DNA of 64,000 nucleotides from Aradus depressus (taxonomy: Eukaryota; Arthropoda; Insecta; Hemiptera; Aradidae): assembly GCA_963662175.1 (NCBI GenBank), contig OY759223.1:7473549-7537548 (forward strand). Direction: 5' to 3'. The notes under the pieces are model-generated. The model saw only the letters and a program-made list of their open reading frames with translations, ran no database searches and had not been told where the DNA came from. Position 1 is the stretch's first letter. Every line of letters begins with the position of its first letter. Shown one piece after another: positions 37,301 to 45,699 of the stretch. The translations under genes were made by a program, and so were the position numbers.

Positions 37301-40300
37301 GTATCGACTCGAAATTTTATATGTGCGACCAAAACCCTCTTAGGACAATATCAATCGATTTTCAGCTAAATCGGACAAAGGGGGGGGGGGAGGGGGGGTG
37401 TGAGGGAGGCTTAACATAAAAACCTCTAACAGCTGCTAATAGAACGAATGTATCGACTCGAAATTTTATATGTGCGACCAAAACCCTCTTAGGACAATAT
37501 CAATCGATTTTCAGCTAAATCGGACAAAGGGGGGGGGGGGGGATTGAGGGGGGGTGTGAGGGAGGCTTAACATAAAAACCTCTAACAGCTGCTAATAGAA
37601 CGAATGTATCGACTCGAAATTTTATATGTGCGACCAAAACCCTCTTAGGACAATATCAATCGATTTTCAGCTAAATCGGACAAAGGGGGGGGGAGGGGGG
37701 GTGTGAGGGAGGCTTAACATAAAAACCTCTAACAGCTGCTAATAGAACGAATGTATCGACTCGAAATTTTATATGTGCGACCAAAACCCTCTTAGGACAA
37801 TATCAATCGATTTTCAGCTAAATCGGACAAGGGGGGGGGGGGGGATTGAGGGGGGGTGTGAGGGAGGCTTAACATAAAAACCTCTAACAGCTGCTAATAG
37901 AACGAATGTATCGACTCGAAATTTTATATGTGCGACCAAAACCCTCTTAGGACAATATCAATCGATTTTCAGCTAAATCGGACAAAGGGGGGGGGGGGGA
38001 TTGAGGGGGGGTGTGAGGGAGGCTTAACATAAAAACCTCTAACAGCTGCTAATAGAACGAATGTATCGACTCGAAATTTTATATGTGCGACCAAAACCCT
38101 CTTAGGACAATATCAATCGATTTTCAGCTAAATCGGACAAAGGGGGGGGGGGGGGATTGAGGGGGGGTGTGAGGGAGGCTTAACATAAAAACCTCTAACA
38201 GCTGCTAATAGAACGAATGTATTGACACAAAATTTCATATGTTAATTCAAACCCCCATAAGAACGACGTAATAATTTTCAGCGGAATCGACAGAAGGGAA
38301 AAATTATAGCCAATAACTTGTAAATTTTTTTAATAGATTTTTAAAACATGAGTCCTGGAATTTTTTGATCACCCCTCGTATAGTAAAAAATTACACTAAA
38401 ATAACAAAATCAAAAAACAGTTATTATACAAAATAAGAGTATAGAGTGGAAGAGAAAGGCTGGTGAAGGGCCATATGAGGAGTAGAGAAGGGTGAAGGGC
38501 TCTAGAGACATAAACATAATATAATTATATTATATAAACAGATATTGACTCTTAGAATCTGAAAAATGGATTAGAATTAACAATACTACTAAAAAAATAA
38601 AATGAAATTAATAAGTAAATACTTGAAAATACGAGTACAAAAATAATAACAATTATATTTATTAAAAAAGAGGGCGCCAGTAGCTCAGTGAAATGGTATA
38701 ACATTGATTTCTACGAATTCATTTACATCAAAAGAATATTTTATAAAACATTTTGAAAGATGATTTTTAACGTCTTAATCGTATTTTTCATACGTACAAA
38801 ACTGAATGAATCATCCGAAGAATCACTATAATATATTCAACTAATTTTACTGATTTTTCTGTAGTCATGATTATAGATGTTTTTCTAAGGGTTTCTCAAC
38901 TCAAACCGAACTGAGCTAATACAATAACATAAAATTCTCTTTAAAGGTATTATTGGTTTTAAAAACATTCAGTTGGAATTAAAATAAAGGGCATGTAATT
39001 GAACAATATAAACAAACAAGGAGTTACGTCATTCTGTCAACTGAAAAATATTGATTTTTTTTCGGAAATGAAATTAAAATTGATTTTTTTTTCCTATCTA
39101 AACAACCAACAAAAAAGTTTTTTTTTTTACCTTCAATTTTGTATTTACCAATATATACATATATACAACATGTAATAAGCAAATGTGATACATAATAAAT
39201 AAATGTCTTGGATGTTGAAAGAGAAATCATTCATCAATGACACTCCATTATCTTGTTATTACGGATGAGAAAGTGAAATTAAATATATATATATAAAAAA
39301 AAAATAGATGAAAAAGAAACATAAAACTTTGTAGATGATTAGCCTTCAAATCACTAGCAGGTCTCGAGGCCATTGCCGCCTGTCTCCGAACATAAACATT
39401 AGGAAGGGTTCTTGTGGAAAGTCTGCGGACTAAAGGAAAGGGTAGAATGGAATTTTCTGTAGCGGGATTTAATTACATCCCTTACAAAGGGAATCTGTAG
39501 GTCATTGTGAAGGATAGCATTAGAGACGTAGAATGGAGCGTTTGTGATTTTACGAAGGATACGGGATTGTAGGGTTTGGATTCTATAAAAATGCGAAGGT
39601 TTAGTTGAGTCCCGAAGTTCAGCTCCATACGCCCATATTGGCTTCAGTAATTGGTTATTAATGAGTCTTTTTTTACTTAATGTAAGTTTCGATCTGTTGT
39701 CTAAAAGTCGTAATAAGAGTTTGTATCGTCGATTAAGTTCTTGTCTTTTAAGTCTAGTATGAGGATTCCATGTCAGGCGTCTGTAAATAAATGACCCAAG
39801 GTAGCGGACCCGATTCGCAACGGGAAGGGGTGTGTTATATAGAGAGACAGGAGGACAGGTTGCACGACGCAGGGTGAAGGTGATATGCGCACATTTCTTA
39901 TCGTTGACCTTGATCCTCAAAAAAAAAAATAATAATACGTTTATTTGATACAATTTAATAAGTATATTCACATAATGAAATATAATTTTCGTAAAAATGG
40001 CAGAAAGGCTCAATTAACAATAACAATACTACTATATTTCAGGCTGGAATGGCTGCAGCGTCTCCATCATTGACCAAATGGTTAGTCACACTTTTTCTTG
40101 GTTTTGGGTTGCAACGTCAGGTCGGAAAGAAAACTTGGTTAACCACTCGCGTTATACGTTTTGGATTTAATACAATCGGTAAGCAACATACTGTTACTAG
40201 GGATCTATCGATACAAGAAAATATAAGTAAAGTATCGATACTTTCGGCCGATACAAGTAGGTATCGAATAGATATTACTTGTATCGATTCAAAGTACTCA

Positions 40301-43300
40301 TTTCAAATTTCATCAATTAAAAAAAAAAATTATATAAATTTTCCAATTCATCAAAATCGTTCACCCTTTAATTTCTTACAATTTTCTTTTATTTGTTGTT
40401 GCAATAAAATACTGAACTCAAATTACGGTCCACGGACAAATGATATATATATCGATGGTATTAATCTCATGTGTGACGTGATCACGTAGTCTCCGTGATG
40501 CGTCCTTATTTCTTACCTTATTTACATTAACTGGTTTATCAGCCTCTAGATTCCAAAAATGAAAAAAAAAAAAAGGTGTGTCTTTGAACACAGATAACTC
40601 CCGATTATAATGAATGTATCGAAACGAAATTTTGTATGTCAATGCAGAACCCTCTAACGACGACAGTTATTGACAGTCAAATCGAAGAAAGGAAAGGGGG
40701 GGGGGGGGGGGGGGGGATTAGGGGCATGGCCTAACTCAAAAACACTAATAACTGCCGTTGTAATGAATGTATCGACAATTTCATATGTGAATAGAAATCC
40801 CATAAGGTCGACACTTATTAATTTTTATCAGAAAGGGGGCTCAACTCGAAAACCCCAATAAATGCCAATGTAATGAATTTTTCGACATGAAATTTCATAT
40901 TTATCGTCAGTGATATCCGCTGAAGGGAAGAGGGTGCAATTCAAAAACCCTAATAACTGTCGATGTAAAAAATGTATCGACACAAAATTCAGCATGAGGA
41001 TTTAGGAGCCTCTATGTAAGTCAACTATTGAATATTAGCGCAAACGATCGACTGATTTTGGGAGAAAACGAAAAGTTTATTCATTCGTTCTGGGGAAGTA
41101 CACGATGGAGTGTCAGCAAGGGACTCTCCCATCCGCTCAGAACCTGCATCTTGTCCTCTCATGTGTTGTTACTGGACGCCTCATATATCGGCGCTATTTA
41201 CAGGCCAGTGGGGCTGTGCGGCTGTTCTGGTGCTGAAGGCCTACGCTGAGATAGGCCCTATTCAGCCCTGTCTGACTGCCCTTGCTGGAGGTCTGAATGG
41301 AGCTCAGAACTTTGGCTCCTTCATCAACTGTTTTGACATTGCTCCCAACTATGTTTGTCTCGTCTCGGGTATTGTCTTTGCAGGGTATCATGTGGCTGCA
41401 ATCCTCGGACCCTATGTGTCTATGTACCTCAGAGAATACAAGGTAAATATTTATTTATTTTTAGTTAGTTATTTTCCTCCACTGCTGGACAGTGGATGGT
41501 TGGGCAGTGTGGTGGGAGGGTCAGCGCTGGTCTCCCGCCGCCTCCTCCCCTCTCCACTAGTTGGAGAGTGGTATATGGCAGTGTGCTGGAGTCCTACTGG
41601 TCCTGTCCTCGTCCAGTTTCTTATATTTTTTTAAATTTTTTATATTTTTTTAATTATTTTATTTAGTTATTTTTTATTTTATTATTTTTTTTTTAATTTA
41701 TTTATTTATTTTTTTTTTCTTGTTTTTTTTCTTGCATTTTATGCTTTCTGTTTTTCATTTACTATTGATTTATTACGTATTCTGTCTATTATTTTTGTAT
41801 ATGTTGCTTATATTTTGTGATTATTAATTTCTTTTTTTTTTTTTGCTTCTTATTATGTTTTAAATATTTAGTATTTCTTATTATTTTATCATGTCATCTT
41901 AGTCATCACTTCTGCTTATTGTTATTGTTTATACAGTTTGTAGAACAAAAGTAACAAAAAAAAAAGTTAGTTATTTACTCATGCCCGGGCTTTAACTGTG
42001 AGGTCATATCGCATACTATCAGAGCTCTGACGAACATACATCACTCTGCAGTAGGAGTCCTAAATTTTGCCGACCTAGCTTTATTCACCTAGGGTAGAGA
42101 TCTTTAACGAATACCTTACATCGTACAGGCTCGGGACCATCACTAAAGGTTTTTTTCAGCTCCCAGATAAAAAAACTAAAAGCCTCCACCGAGTTAAGCA
42201 CGTACCCCTTACCTACCGGTGCCCAACTTATTTTTATATACCTCATAATATAACCGGTGACAAAGTATTACATCAAAATTTTAGTGAGATCAGTCGATCA
42301 GTATACTGTCTATCCATCACGGTTGCATTCACAAACTTTAATAACTACCTATATAGCAAATGTACACAAATTTTAGTAATCGGTAAATTGGGTCCGGTAA
42401 TTGATTAATTTGTGCTAGTGATTCACACTTTTGTTTTTAGCTCAAACTTAACATTAGTATCAATTTTTCAACCAGATCGTTAAGTTACAGTTACTCATCG
42501 TATAATGTCTTTTTTTTTTCAGAAATTTGCTTGATTTATGCGATAATTAACACTATAACTCCCGATAAATTGAATGTATCGACACGAAATTTCATATGTG
42601 AACCCAAAACTCTCTCACAATGACACCTATTGTTTTTCAGCCAAATCGATCAAAGGGAAGGGGGGATTAGGGGGGAGGCTTAACATAAAAACTCTAATAA
42701 CAACCGTTGTAATGAATGTATCGACATAAAATTTCATATTTGAATTAAGGACGACACTTATTAATTTTCAGCAGAATCGGCAGAAGGGAAGGGGGGTTCA
42801 GGGGAGGGGGCTCAATTCAAAAACCCCCAATAACTGCTATAAAAAGTGCACTATTCCACATGATATTTCGTATTTAAAGTCAAAACCCAATGAGGACATA
42901 ATCTTCTTTGTATAAGGATTTAGAAGCCTCTATGTAAGTCAACTGTTGAACATTAGCGCAAACGGTCGACTGGTTTTGTTGGGGGAGCGAAAAGTTAATT
43001 GATTAATTCGATCTGGGGAAGTACATTGCCGGTGATTCACCGATGACTTTTTCTCATCTTTTTATTCGTTAATAATTTCTTATTTTTTTTCTGTTTTTTC
43101 AGAAGGATGGCTGGAGAGAGGTTTACGTTCTGGATTTTTATCTTCTCTGTTTTAGTAATTTGTATTTTTGCATTTTGGGTACAGTTGAGGTACAACCCTG
43201 GAATGAAATCCGGAGAGAAGAAGAAGAAGGTAATATAATTGAATAATTATGAACCAAGGTGTTCTAAAAGTTGGAAAACATCTAAATACCTGGTCTGCTG

Positions 43301-45019
43301 ATGGTAACAAGATGGAAGGTGGTTGGAAAGCTAGTGATCTAGACTTACCATAGTATTGACAGCCCTCCGCCAGGGGCGCTCCATCCACACTAACTTTAAT
43401 GGATAGGGTAGATATGAGCAAACAATTTTTTGGTGCGTGGCTGAAAGGAAATTTCAAAAGATTCTGCTGAAAAATGATAGGTGTTGTCCTTACAGGACTT
43501 GGTCGGCTCGGCCGCATCTGAATCGAACCCTTCCTCTTCAGCGTCCCTTGGAGTGTCTTCTCCAGGTAGGACAGTCCTCCCGTCTTCTCCGCTCACCATA
43601 TTTCCACCCTCTTCTGACCCTTAACCCTTCTTTTTTCAAAAAGTCTTCAGGTCGAGTCCGATTTTAAAGCATTATGACTATGTTTTTTCTTGAAAAATTA
43701 TTTCTGTTGATATTAATTGAGTGTGACGTAAATCAAAATGAAAGAACGGTAAAATGAAAAAAGATAGTTGGAGCGAAAACACGACCATTTTTAGTGCCGT
43801 TCTTCACTATAAGGTGGCTTTCACACCGGAGAGACATGCGACGCAACACGTGTTGGACACATTTGTAGGACACAGGGCTTTCACACCAAAGAGACAAGTG
43901 TTGCATACACGTTGTACAAGTAACCCCGAATTATTGGTCGCTATTCAGGTGAAGTTGCTGTTTATAATTATGTCTTCATCATCACCAGACGATGATGTGA
44001 TGATATTGATGAGTGCGGTAATGAGTTCTAGACGAAAGACTCAAAGAAGAAAACGCCGATCCTTCTCCACGATGTTGGAATATTGTTTCAAGGAAGTGTT
44101 GTACAACGCGGGACGTTGTTCCACTTCCACAATGAATGTGTTATTAAATTGTTCTGTATCTGGCAACGGCATTTTGTCAAGGGAAAGAAAGAATCTCGGG
44201 AGGTTATTTCCTACACTAGCGCCACGGGTCACTGGGTGGGCAATGACCTGCAACTCAATGAAACATCGCCAAAAGAACGGGCCGGTCGGTTCCATGCGAC
44301 ATGTGTTGGACACATGATTTGTGTTGGATACATTTGTGTCTTCAGTGTGAAAGCCCCCATTTGATTTCTCGGTTTCATTCTTGGGGACAAATGTGTCCAA
44401 CACGTGTTGCGTCGCATGTCTCTCCGGTGTGAAAGCCACCTAAGGTTCAGGACATCATAACGACGTAGCATATCTTATTGTCGTTTATAACAATCACAGA
44501 GCATGAAAGGAAATAGAAAAAGTGGTCGGTGAATCACCGGCAACGTACTTCGCCAGAACAAATTAATCAATTAAATTTTCGCCCCCTCTCCAAAACCAGT
44601 CGACCTTTTGCGCTAGTTGACTTACATAGGGGCTCCTAAATCCTCACGTCAAATTTTGTTTCGATAAATTCATTACATCGGCAGATTAAAGTTTTTGAGT
44701 TCAGCCTTTTTCAGGGGGTTCAGAGGGGGGCTCAACTCAAAAACGCCAATAACTGCCGATCTAATGAATTTATTGACATAAAAATGCATTTGAGGATTTA
44801 GATGTAAGTCAACTGTTTAATATTAGCGCAAACGGTCAACTGGAGGAGAGAGCGAAAAATTATTCGATTAATTCATACTGGGGGAGTACATCGCTGGTGA
44901 TTCACCGATTTTTTTTTTTGTGATTTTTTGAAAAATTTAAAATGTTGATTCTAGATGAACCTCAGGAAATGGAGCCTGACGATACGAGTTTTTCAGTTAT
45001 CAAAGCTGTTGGAGTGTGA
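22287..45019 (+). CDS. Gene A: SLC17-like major facilitator transporter, 11 coding exons, complete
   Basis: Spliced gene assembled by reading exon/intron borders. Coding exons: 22287-22326, 25374-25526, 29655-29794, 31812-32045, 33069-33156, 33846-34075, 35948-36097, 40043-40178, 41204-41442, 43103-43229, 44955-45019. Every intron is GT-AG and all phases agree, giving 1602 nt (533 aa plus stop), a usual SLC17 length. Family marks: TM1 at about residues 70-95, an FDW loop after TM1, RLLQGLTQ (182-189) in TM4, RWIPPQER (202-209) after TM4, GGWPSLFY after TM5, DIAPNYVC before TM11, and VEVQPW (499-503) after TM12, then an acidic tail (EEEEDEPQEMEPDD). SLC17 proteins move organic anions or phosphate with Na+ or H+ across the plasma membrane or vesicle membranes. 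The substrate here cannot be predicted, because residue 87 is Glu where the family usually has the TM1 Arg. A paralogue (gene B) follows in tandem. Exon 1 is the least certain; all others are strong. Confidence 0.88.
22716..23280 (+). mobile_element. Non-autonomous hAT element with BED zinc-finger ORF
   Basis: Flanked by an exact 8-bp target-site duplication, acaattta (22708-22715 and 23281-23288), the hAT size. Ends are gggatgtaaaa and its inverted partner ttttacacccc, followed inside by atcgatag-rich subterminal repeats. The frame at 22856-23086 (76 aa) reads a BED finger: CRLC, then WKDHLSRKHH (C-x2-C...H-x4-H). It stops before any catalytic domain, so only the N-terminus of a transposase is left. 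It is inserted in a reverse copy of family X. Confidence 0.92.
22856..23086 (+). pseudogene. hAT transposase N-terminal remnant (BED zinc finger)
   Basis: A 76-codon frame starting MTRKRKSDVWSYFDKD, a usual BED-finger opening, with Cys pair CRLC and His pair HLSRKH. The hAT dimerisation/catalytic region is missing, so it is truncated. It could still make a small DNA-binding protein, which is not shown. Confidence 0.75.
23608..23692 (+). mobile_element. SINE-2 3' fragment
   Basis: Short match to the SINE-2 end (gacatggctaatatgcatac and catggatattg), followed by an A-rich tail. Confidence 0.5.
23695..24012 (-). mobile_element. Family X reverse copy, partial
   Basis: Contains atcgaccacagggaacg, two subrepeat pieces (cccataaggacgacacttaa; ataactgccaatgtaatgaa) and the end ctggggaagtacatagccgg + tggttcaccgatgac. 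Confidence 0.7.
24295..25015 (+). mobile_element. Dispersed family Y, first of four copies
   Basis: Contains gtgatgtataaaaataatac, ccatcagctgttttttta, gaggcctaagaatggtga, aggcttaaattgtaatgaac, and gtacaggatatatgcccaga. Related copies: 57360-57840 (forward), 15340-15595 and 17870-18440 (reverse parts). No coding content; class unknown. Confidence 0.6.
25374..25526 (+). CDS. Gene A exon 2 (cytosolic N-terminus)
   Basis: Acceptor atttatttcag|GA and donor GCTAGCA|gtaagc. It encodes a basic, charged stretch (MSKLKNKNKRMSEEKSRN...ISVDRRQEAS, partly quoted) and ends in phase 1; exon 3 supplies two bases to finish a Thr codon. The last eight bases and the donor are part of a 2.1-kb duplication, and a second copy sits at 27659-27670 inside the following intron. 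Confidence 0.8.
25519..29228 (+). repeat. 143-bp array in two blocks made by a 2.14-kb duplication
   Basis: Monomer exactly 143 bp (ccttccccctaatctccccc at 25768, 25911, 26054 and 26197, and so on). Block 1 is 25700-27655 and block 2 is 27840-29228. The blocks are separated by a repeat of 25519-25660 at 27659-27800, an offset of 2140 bp. Marker variants (caattggtgttgtcc; aggtcttgaattt) recur at 715 bp, five monomers, which is a higher-order repeat. The monomer is the internal subrepeat of family X. It lies in gene A intron 2. Confidence 0.97.
29655..29794 (+). CDS. Gene A exon 3 (TM1)
   Basis: Acceptor gtatgtag|CTTTAGG and donor CATAAG|gtgaga. It reads LGVRHLQAMLLSTCLAS then CFVQEVNSGLALFAMT. 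This matches the SLC17 TM1 region, but the usual RxN triplet is ExN (Glu87). The exon ends on a codon boundary. The matching exon of gene B (52286-52422) starts with the same 13 bases. Confidence 0.92.
30157..31420 (+). mobile_element. Jockey-group LINE, 5' truncated, reverse transcriptase ORF open
   Basis: The frame is open from 30157 to the stop at 31243-31245 (362 codons). It shows AAQFGFRKYHSTVHQL, motif A (VFLDFKQAFDKVWH), motif B (GTPQGSVLFPLLF), and the catalytic FADD (QFADDTTLF). It is followed by YLGLYLDRRLTW and the jockey C-terminal part. Endonuclease and ORF1 are missing, so it cannot move alone. The 3' UTR ends near 31420 with aataaagaataa. It is a sense insertion in gene A intron 3 and looks fairly young because the frame is intact. 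Confidence 0.92.
31475..31762 (-). mobile_element. SINE-1, tRNA head truncated
   Basis: Reverse copy in gene A intron 3, ending at ttcgaacccacgatcttgag, just upstream of the exon 4 acceptor (31811). Confidence 0.83.
31812..32045 (+). CDS. Gene A exon 4 (TM2 to first part of TM4)
   Basis: Acceptor ctttttag|ACGTTCGAC and donor ACTCAG|gtaaaa; 78 codons, phase 0 at both ends. It contains TFDW, TM2 (LSSSIIYTSIVGNLLGAFAG), the TRYNNK loop, TM3, and TM4 ending in RLLQGLTQ. Gene B has an equal-length counterpart at 55523-55756. Confidence 0.95.
32335..32720. mobile_element. Possible hAT remnant around a family X piece
   Basis: Begins with gaaaactatcgatatcgcca and ends with tatcgccatcgatagtttta + cacgcct, an inverted pair like the ends of the hAT at 22716. 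No target-site duplication could be confirmed. In gene A intron 4. Confidence 0.35.
33069..33156 (+). CDS. Gene A exon 5 (end of TM4, PPQER loop)
   Basis: Acceptor tgttcag|GGCTTTG and donor TTGTCTG|gttagt. It reads GFVIPVVYGQMARWIPPQER and ends in phase 1. The RWxPPxER signature is one of the best-kept motifs of the SLC17 family. Confidence 0.95.
33240..33775 (-). mobile_element. Family X reverse copy
   Basis: Three subrepeats with marks such as cctgtaacgacgacacttat, cgaataactgcctatgtaat and ataaggacaacacctattga, ending in ggaggccctatgtaagtcaa. In gene A intron 5. A shorter remnant lies at about 32400-32640. Confidence 0.75.
33846..34075 (+). CDS. Gene A exon 6 (TM5-TM6 and start of central loop)
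   Basis: Acceptor ttctgcgcag|GCGCATC and donor GTATAT|gtgtgt. It has GASLGSFF (TM5), SIGGWPSLFYFCANCG (TM6 entry), AQDPNNCFYIGEREKQYI and the start of the central cytosolic loop. The donor is set by comparison with gene B exon 58484-58713, which has the same length (230 nt) and ends TTIY|gtgagt. Confidence 0.95.
34113..34409 (-). mobile_element. tRNA-derived SINE-1
   Basis: Reverse copy starting about 40 bp after the gene A exon 6 donor. It has tail, diverged core and A-box region (ctgagctaccggctccctc). Confidence 0.8.
34496..34819 (+). pseudogene. Mobile-element-associated ORF fragment (DUF7869-like), frameshifted
   Basis: One frame reads GHSFLQCDRDFALIEKPKR then SPFKVIEILEG. A second frame further on reads IVYMRESFNEMDDWEAVSVL then KKRKTL. 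The pattern 'HSxxxCDRxFxxIEK' followed by 'v..R.S..e..W..v.ilk' is common in a repeated insect ORF class tied to transposable elements; assignment to DUF7869 is from memory. The frameshift lies near 34640-34690. It sits in gene A intron 6. Confidence 0.45.
35207..35800 (+). repeat. 71-bp tandem array, about 7-8 units
   Basis: Units of 71 bp: ttaacttcttattaacctca, ataaagcatcgtttagtcag, atactcttaataatattctt (spacing 71 between agatactct at 35361, 35432 and 35503). Each unit carries AATAAA in the sense of gene A. It ends 150 bp before gene A exon 7. Confidence 0.95.
35948..36097 (+). CDS. Gene A exon 7 (PWK motif and TM7)
   Basis: Acceptor ttggttgtag|AGAAATAGC and donor CTGGAAGTG|gtaata; 50 codons, phase 0. 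It reads NSLPWKEALLSPHTLA followed by TM7 (GFAWIHQSNVTEAVAIYY). The PW(K) motif before TM7 is typical of the family. Gene B 59426-59575 is its equal-length partner. The exon lies between a 71-bp array and a poly-G array. Confidence 0.92.
36217..38220 (+). repeat. Poly-G satellite, 13 units of about 148-160 bp
   Basis: Thirteen near-identical units start with gtatcgactcgaaatttta. Each carries a run of 9 to 18 G after tcggacaaa and a second run of 7 G before tgtgagggaggc. Unit length varies mainly through the G run and presence of gatt. The unit is the reverse complement type of the family X subrepeat. It fills most of gene A intron 7. Confidence 0.97.
39330..39918 (-). mobile_element. Jockey-group LINE 3' fragment, antisense
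   Basis: The minus-strand frame (39399-39918) reads RVRYLGSFIYRRLTWNPHTR, then LKPIWAYGAELRD, RILRKITNAPFYVSN and LHNDLQIPFVRDVI. These are post-catalytic ORF2 motifs of jockey elements. It is 5' truncated after the active site. It lies in gene A intron 7, opposite to the gene. Confidence 0.88.
40043..40178 (+). CDS. Gene A exon 8 (TM8)
   Basis: Acceptor actatatttcag|GCTGGAATG and donor ACAATCG|gtaagc. It reads AGMAAASPSLTKWLVTLFLG and then TRVIRFGFNTI, ending in phase 1. Gene B's version (61167-61299) is one codon shorter and the most diverged of the pairs, but keeps AGMAA at the start and IRFGFNTI at the end. Confidence 0.9.
40195..40310. repeat. ATCGATAC-rich short inverted repeats
   Basis: Several copies of tatcgata(c) in both orientations within about 100 bp (tctatcgatacaag, agtatcgatactttcgg, cttgtatcgattc), just after gene A exon 8. 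They may be subterminal repeats of a decayed hAT element. Confidence 0.35.
40580..41107 (-). mobile_element. Family X reverse copy with 20-bp-class poly-G run
   Basis: Starts ctttgaacacagataactcc, has three subrepeats, and ends gttctggggaagtacacga. The first subrepeat has a pure G run at 40697-40717, as in the 36-38 kb array. It ends about 100 bp before gene A exon 9. Confidence 0.75.
41204..41442 (+). CDS. Gene A exon 9 (TM9-TM11)
   Basis: Acceptor cgctatttacag|GCCAGTGG and donor GAATACAAG|gtaaat. It reads GQWGCAAVLVLKAYAEIG, then GGLNGAQNFGSFINCFDIAP, then TM11 (YVCLVSGIVFAGYHVAAILG). The DIAP segment corresponds to the NxxDIAP motif that precedes TM11 in SLC17 transporters. Same length (239 nt) as gene B 62661-62899. 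Confidence 0.95.
41966..42224 (-). mobile_element. SINE-1, diverged
   Basis: Reverse copy in gene A intron 9 with catgcccgggctttaactg, tcgtacaggctcgggaccat and a decayed head. Confidence 0.75.
42537..43055 (-). mobile_element. Family X reverse copy, near complete
   Basis: Starts cacactataactcccgataa-like sequence at about 42549, runs through three subrepeats, gcctctatgtaagtcaactg, gcaaacggtcgactggtttt, and ends attgccggtgattcaccgat. It stops about 45 bp before gene A exon 10. Confidence 0.78.
43103..43229 (+). CDS. Gene A exon 10 (TM12 and QPW motif)
   Basis: Acceptor tctgttttttcag|AAGGATGG and donor GAAGAAG|gtaata. It reads KDGWREVYVLDFYLLC, then the last membrane helix, then GTVEVQPWNEIRREEEE. 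The W..vY/F and eVQPW pieces are standard at the SLC17 C-terminus. It ends in phase 1. Reading through the donor would stop after four more residues. Confidence 0.9.
43813..44440 (-). mobile_element. Harbinger-like element with MADF-like fragment
   Basis: Terminal inverted repeats of about 50 bp (ggtggctttcacaccggaga... and its complement), flanked by TAA on both sides (43810-43812, 44441-44443), the 3-bp target site of PIF/Harbinger elements. A second inverted pair (gggctttcacacc near 43877; tgtgaaagccccc near 44345) lies inside. The minus strand holds FIVEVEQRPALYNTSLKQYS, which resembles the start of a MADF DNA-binding domain, known from Harbinger accessory proteins and host genes. No transposase. 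It lies in gene A intron 10. Confidence 0.8.
44527..44912. mobile_element. Family X foldback copy (palindrome)
   Basis: Left half (44527-44711) reads family X forward from tcggtgaatcaccggc through cttcgccagaac to ttcattacatcggcag. Right half (44712-44912) reads the same stretch in reverse, ending gtacatcgctggtgattcac. The whole is an imperfect palindrome of about 390 bp, 40 bp upstream of the gene A exon 11 acceptor. Confidence 0.75.
44955..45019 (+). CDS. Gene A exon 11 (acidic tail and stop)
   Basis: Acceptor gttgattctag|ATGAACC supplies two bases that complete an Asp codon. It encodes EPQEMEPDDTSFSVIKAVGV and TGA. The acidic composition continues the EEEE run of exon 10, which supports the join. 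Closer acceptor-like sites near 43494 give short or unrelated tails and were not preferred. Confidence 0.75.
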
Positions 45020-45063
45020 AGTTCACCAAAATGAAAAAGGAAAATGGAAAAAGATTCGAAAAA

Positions 45064-45069
45064 AATAAA
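45064..45069 (+). promoter_or_regulatory. Poly(A) signal of gene A
   Basis: Canonical AATAAA 45 bp after the gene A stop codon, in an A-rich stretch. This gives a very short 3' UTR. Confidence 0.6.
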
Positions 45070-45109
45070 TATTAATAAAAAAATTATTATAATCTATATT
45101 ACAAATAAG

Positions 45110-45640
45110 AGTGAAATGTAATTTTCTCTTTGGGCGCCCCACTGACTGCTACCAGTTACGTGGACGCTATGCTGCGCTCCCAGGAGTTGTGGGATGAAGG
45201 CTGCGATTTTGCAGCGCTCATCATGGGTGGGTTGGCCCTTCAGGAGAGGGCTGACAAGGAACAACAGTAGCGGCAATATGAACAGAAGAAGGGGCGTTAC
45301 CAGGCACCCTTCCTCCCTTCCGCGAAAAAAAAAATTCTCTTTTATGTATTTTTATTAGCATTTTATTTATTTCATTTATTTATATATAGGTATATATAAA
45401 TATATTTTATAATTCTTATTTTTTTTTTTTTTCTATCTCTTTTCTATATTTCGCACATTGTAACCAGAGGAAGGGACGTAAGAATGTCCCGAAATGTCGT
45501 GAAAAAGACACATCCGGAAAATTTATCAAAATGATTATCCTAATTTTAATTAAATTAAAAAATGTATCTGCTGTATTTATTATATACTTTATTTATCTAC
45601 TGTATAATAGCATTTCTTTTGTACTCATTGTTGGGTTTGG
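45110..45640 (+). mobile_element. Probable LINE 3' fragment
   Basis: A decayed frame reads ATSYVDAMLRSQELWDEGCD then FAALIMGGLALQERADKEQQ and stop, followed by an AT-rich tail with ggacgtaagaatgtcccgaa. That tail motif recurs at 60512-60530 and, reversed, at 32390-32412, so it is a dispersed family. Class uncertain. Confidence 0.4.
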
Positions 45641-45699
45641 GTACAGGTTAATGAGAACTTAGAGTAGAGCAACAGATATATTTATTTGGTCAACACCCT

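Noticed and set aside
40049..40489. 146-codon single ORF
   Set aside because: Only its first part is gene A exon 8. It reads through the donor at 40179 into AT-rich intron.
41110..41634. A 174-codon single-exon gene
   Set aside because: It is a frame-shifted reading that partly overlaps gene A exon 9 and runs past a clear splice donor into intron.
43490..43622. Alternative last exon of gene A after ccttacag at 43493
   Set aside because: The phase-1 join stops after eight codons with no acidic or conserved residues. The exon at 44955 fits phase, composition and poly(A) position better.
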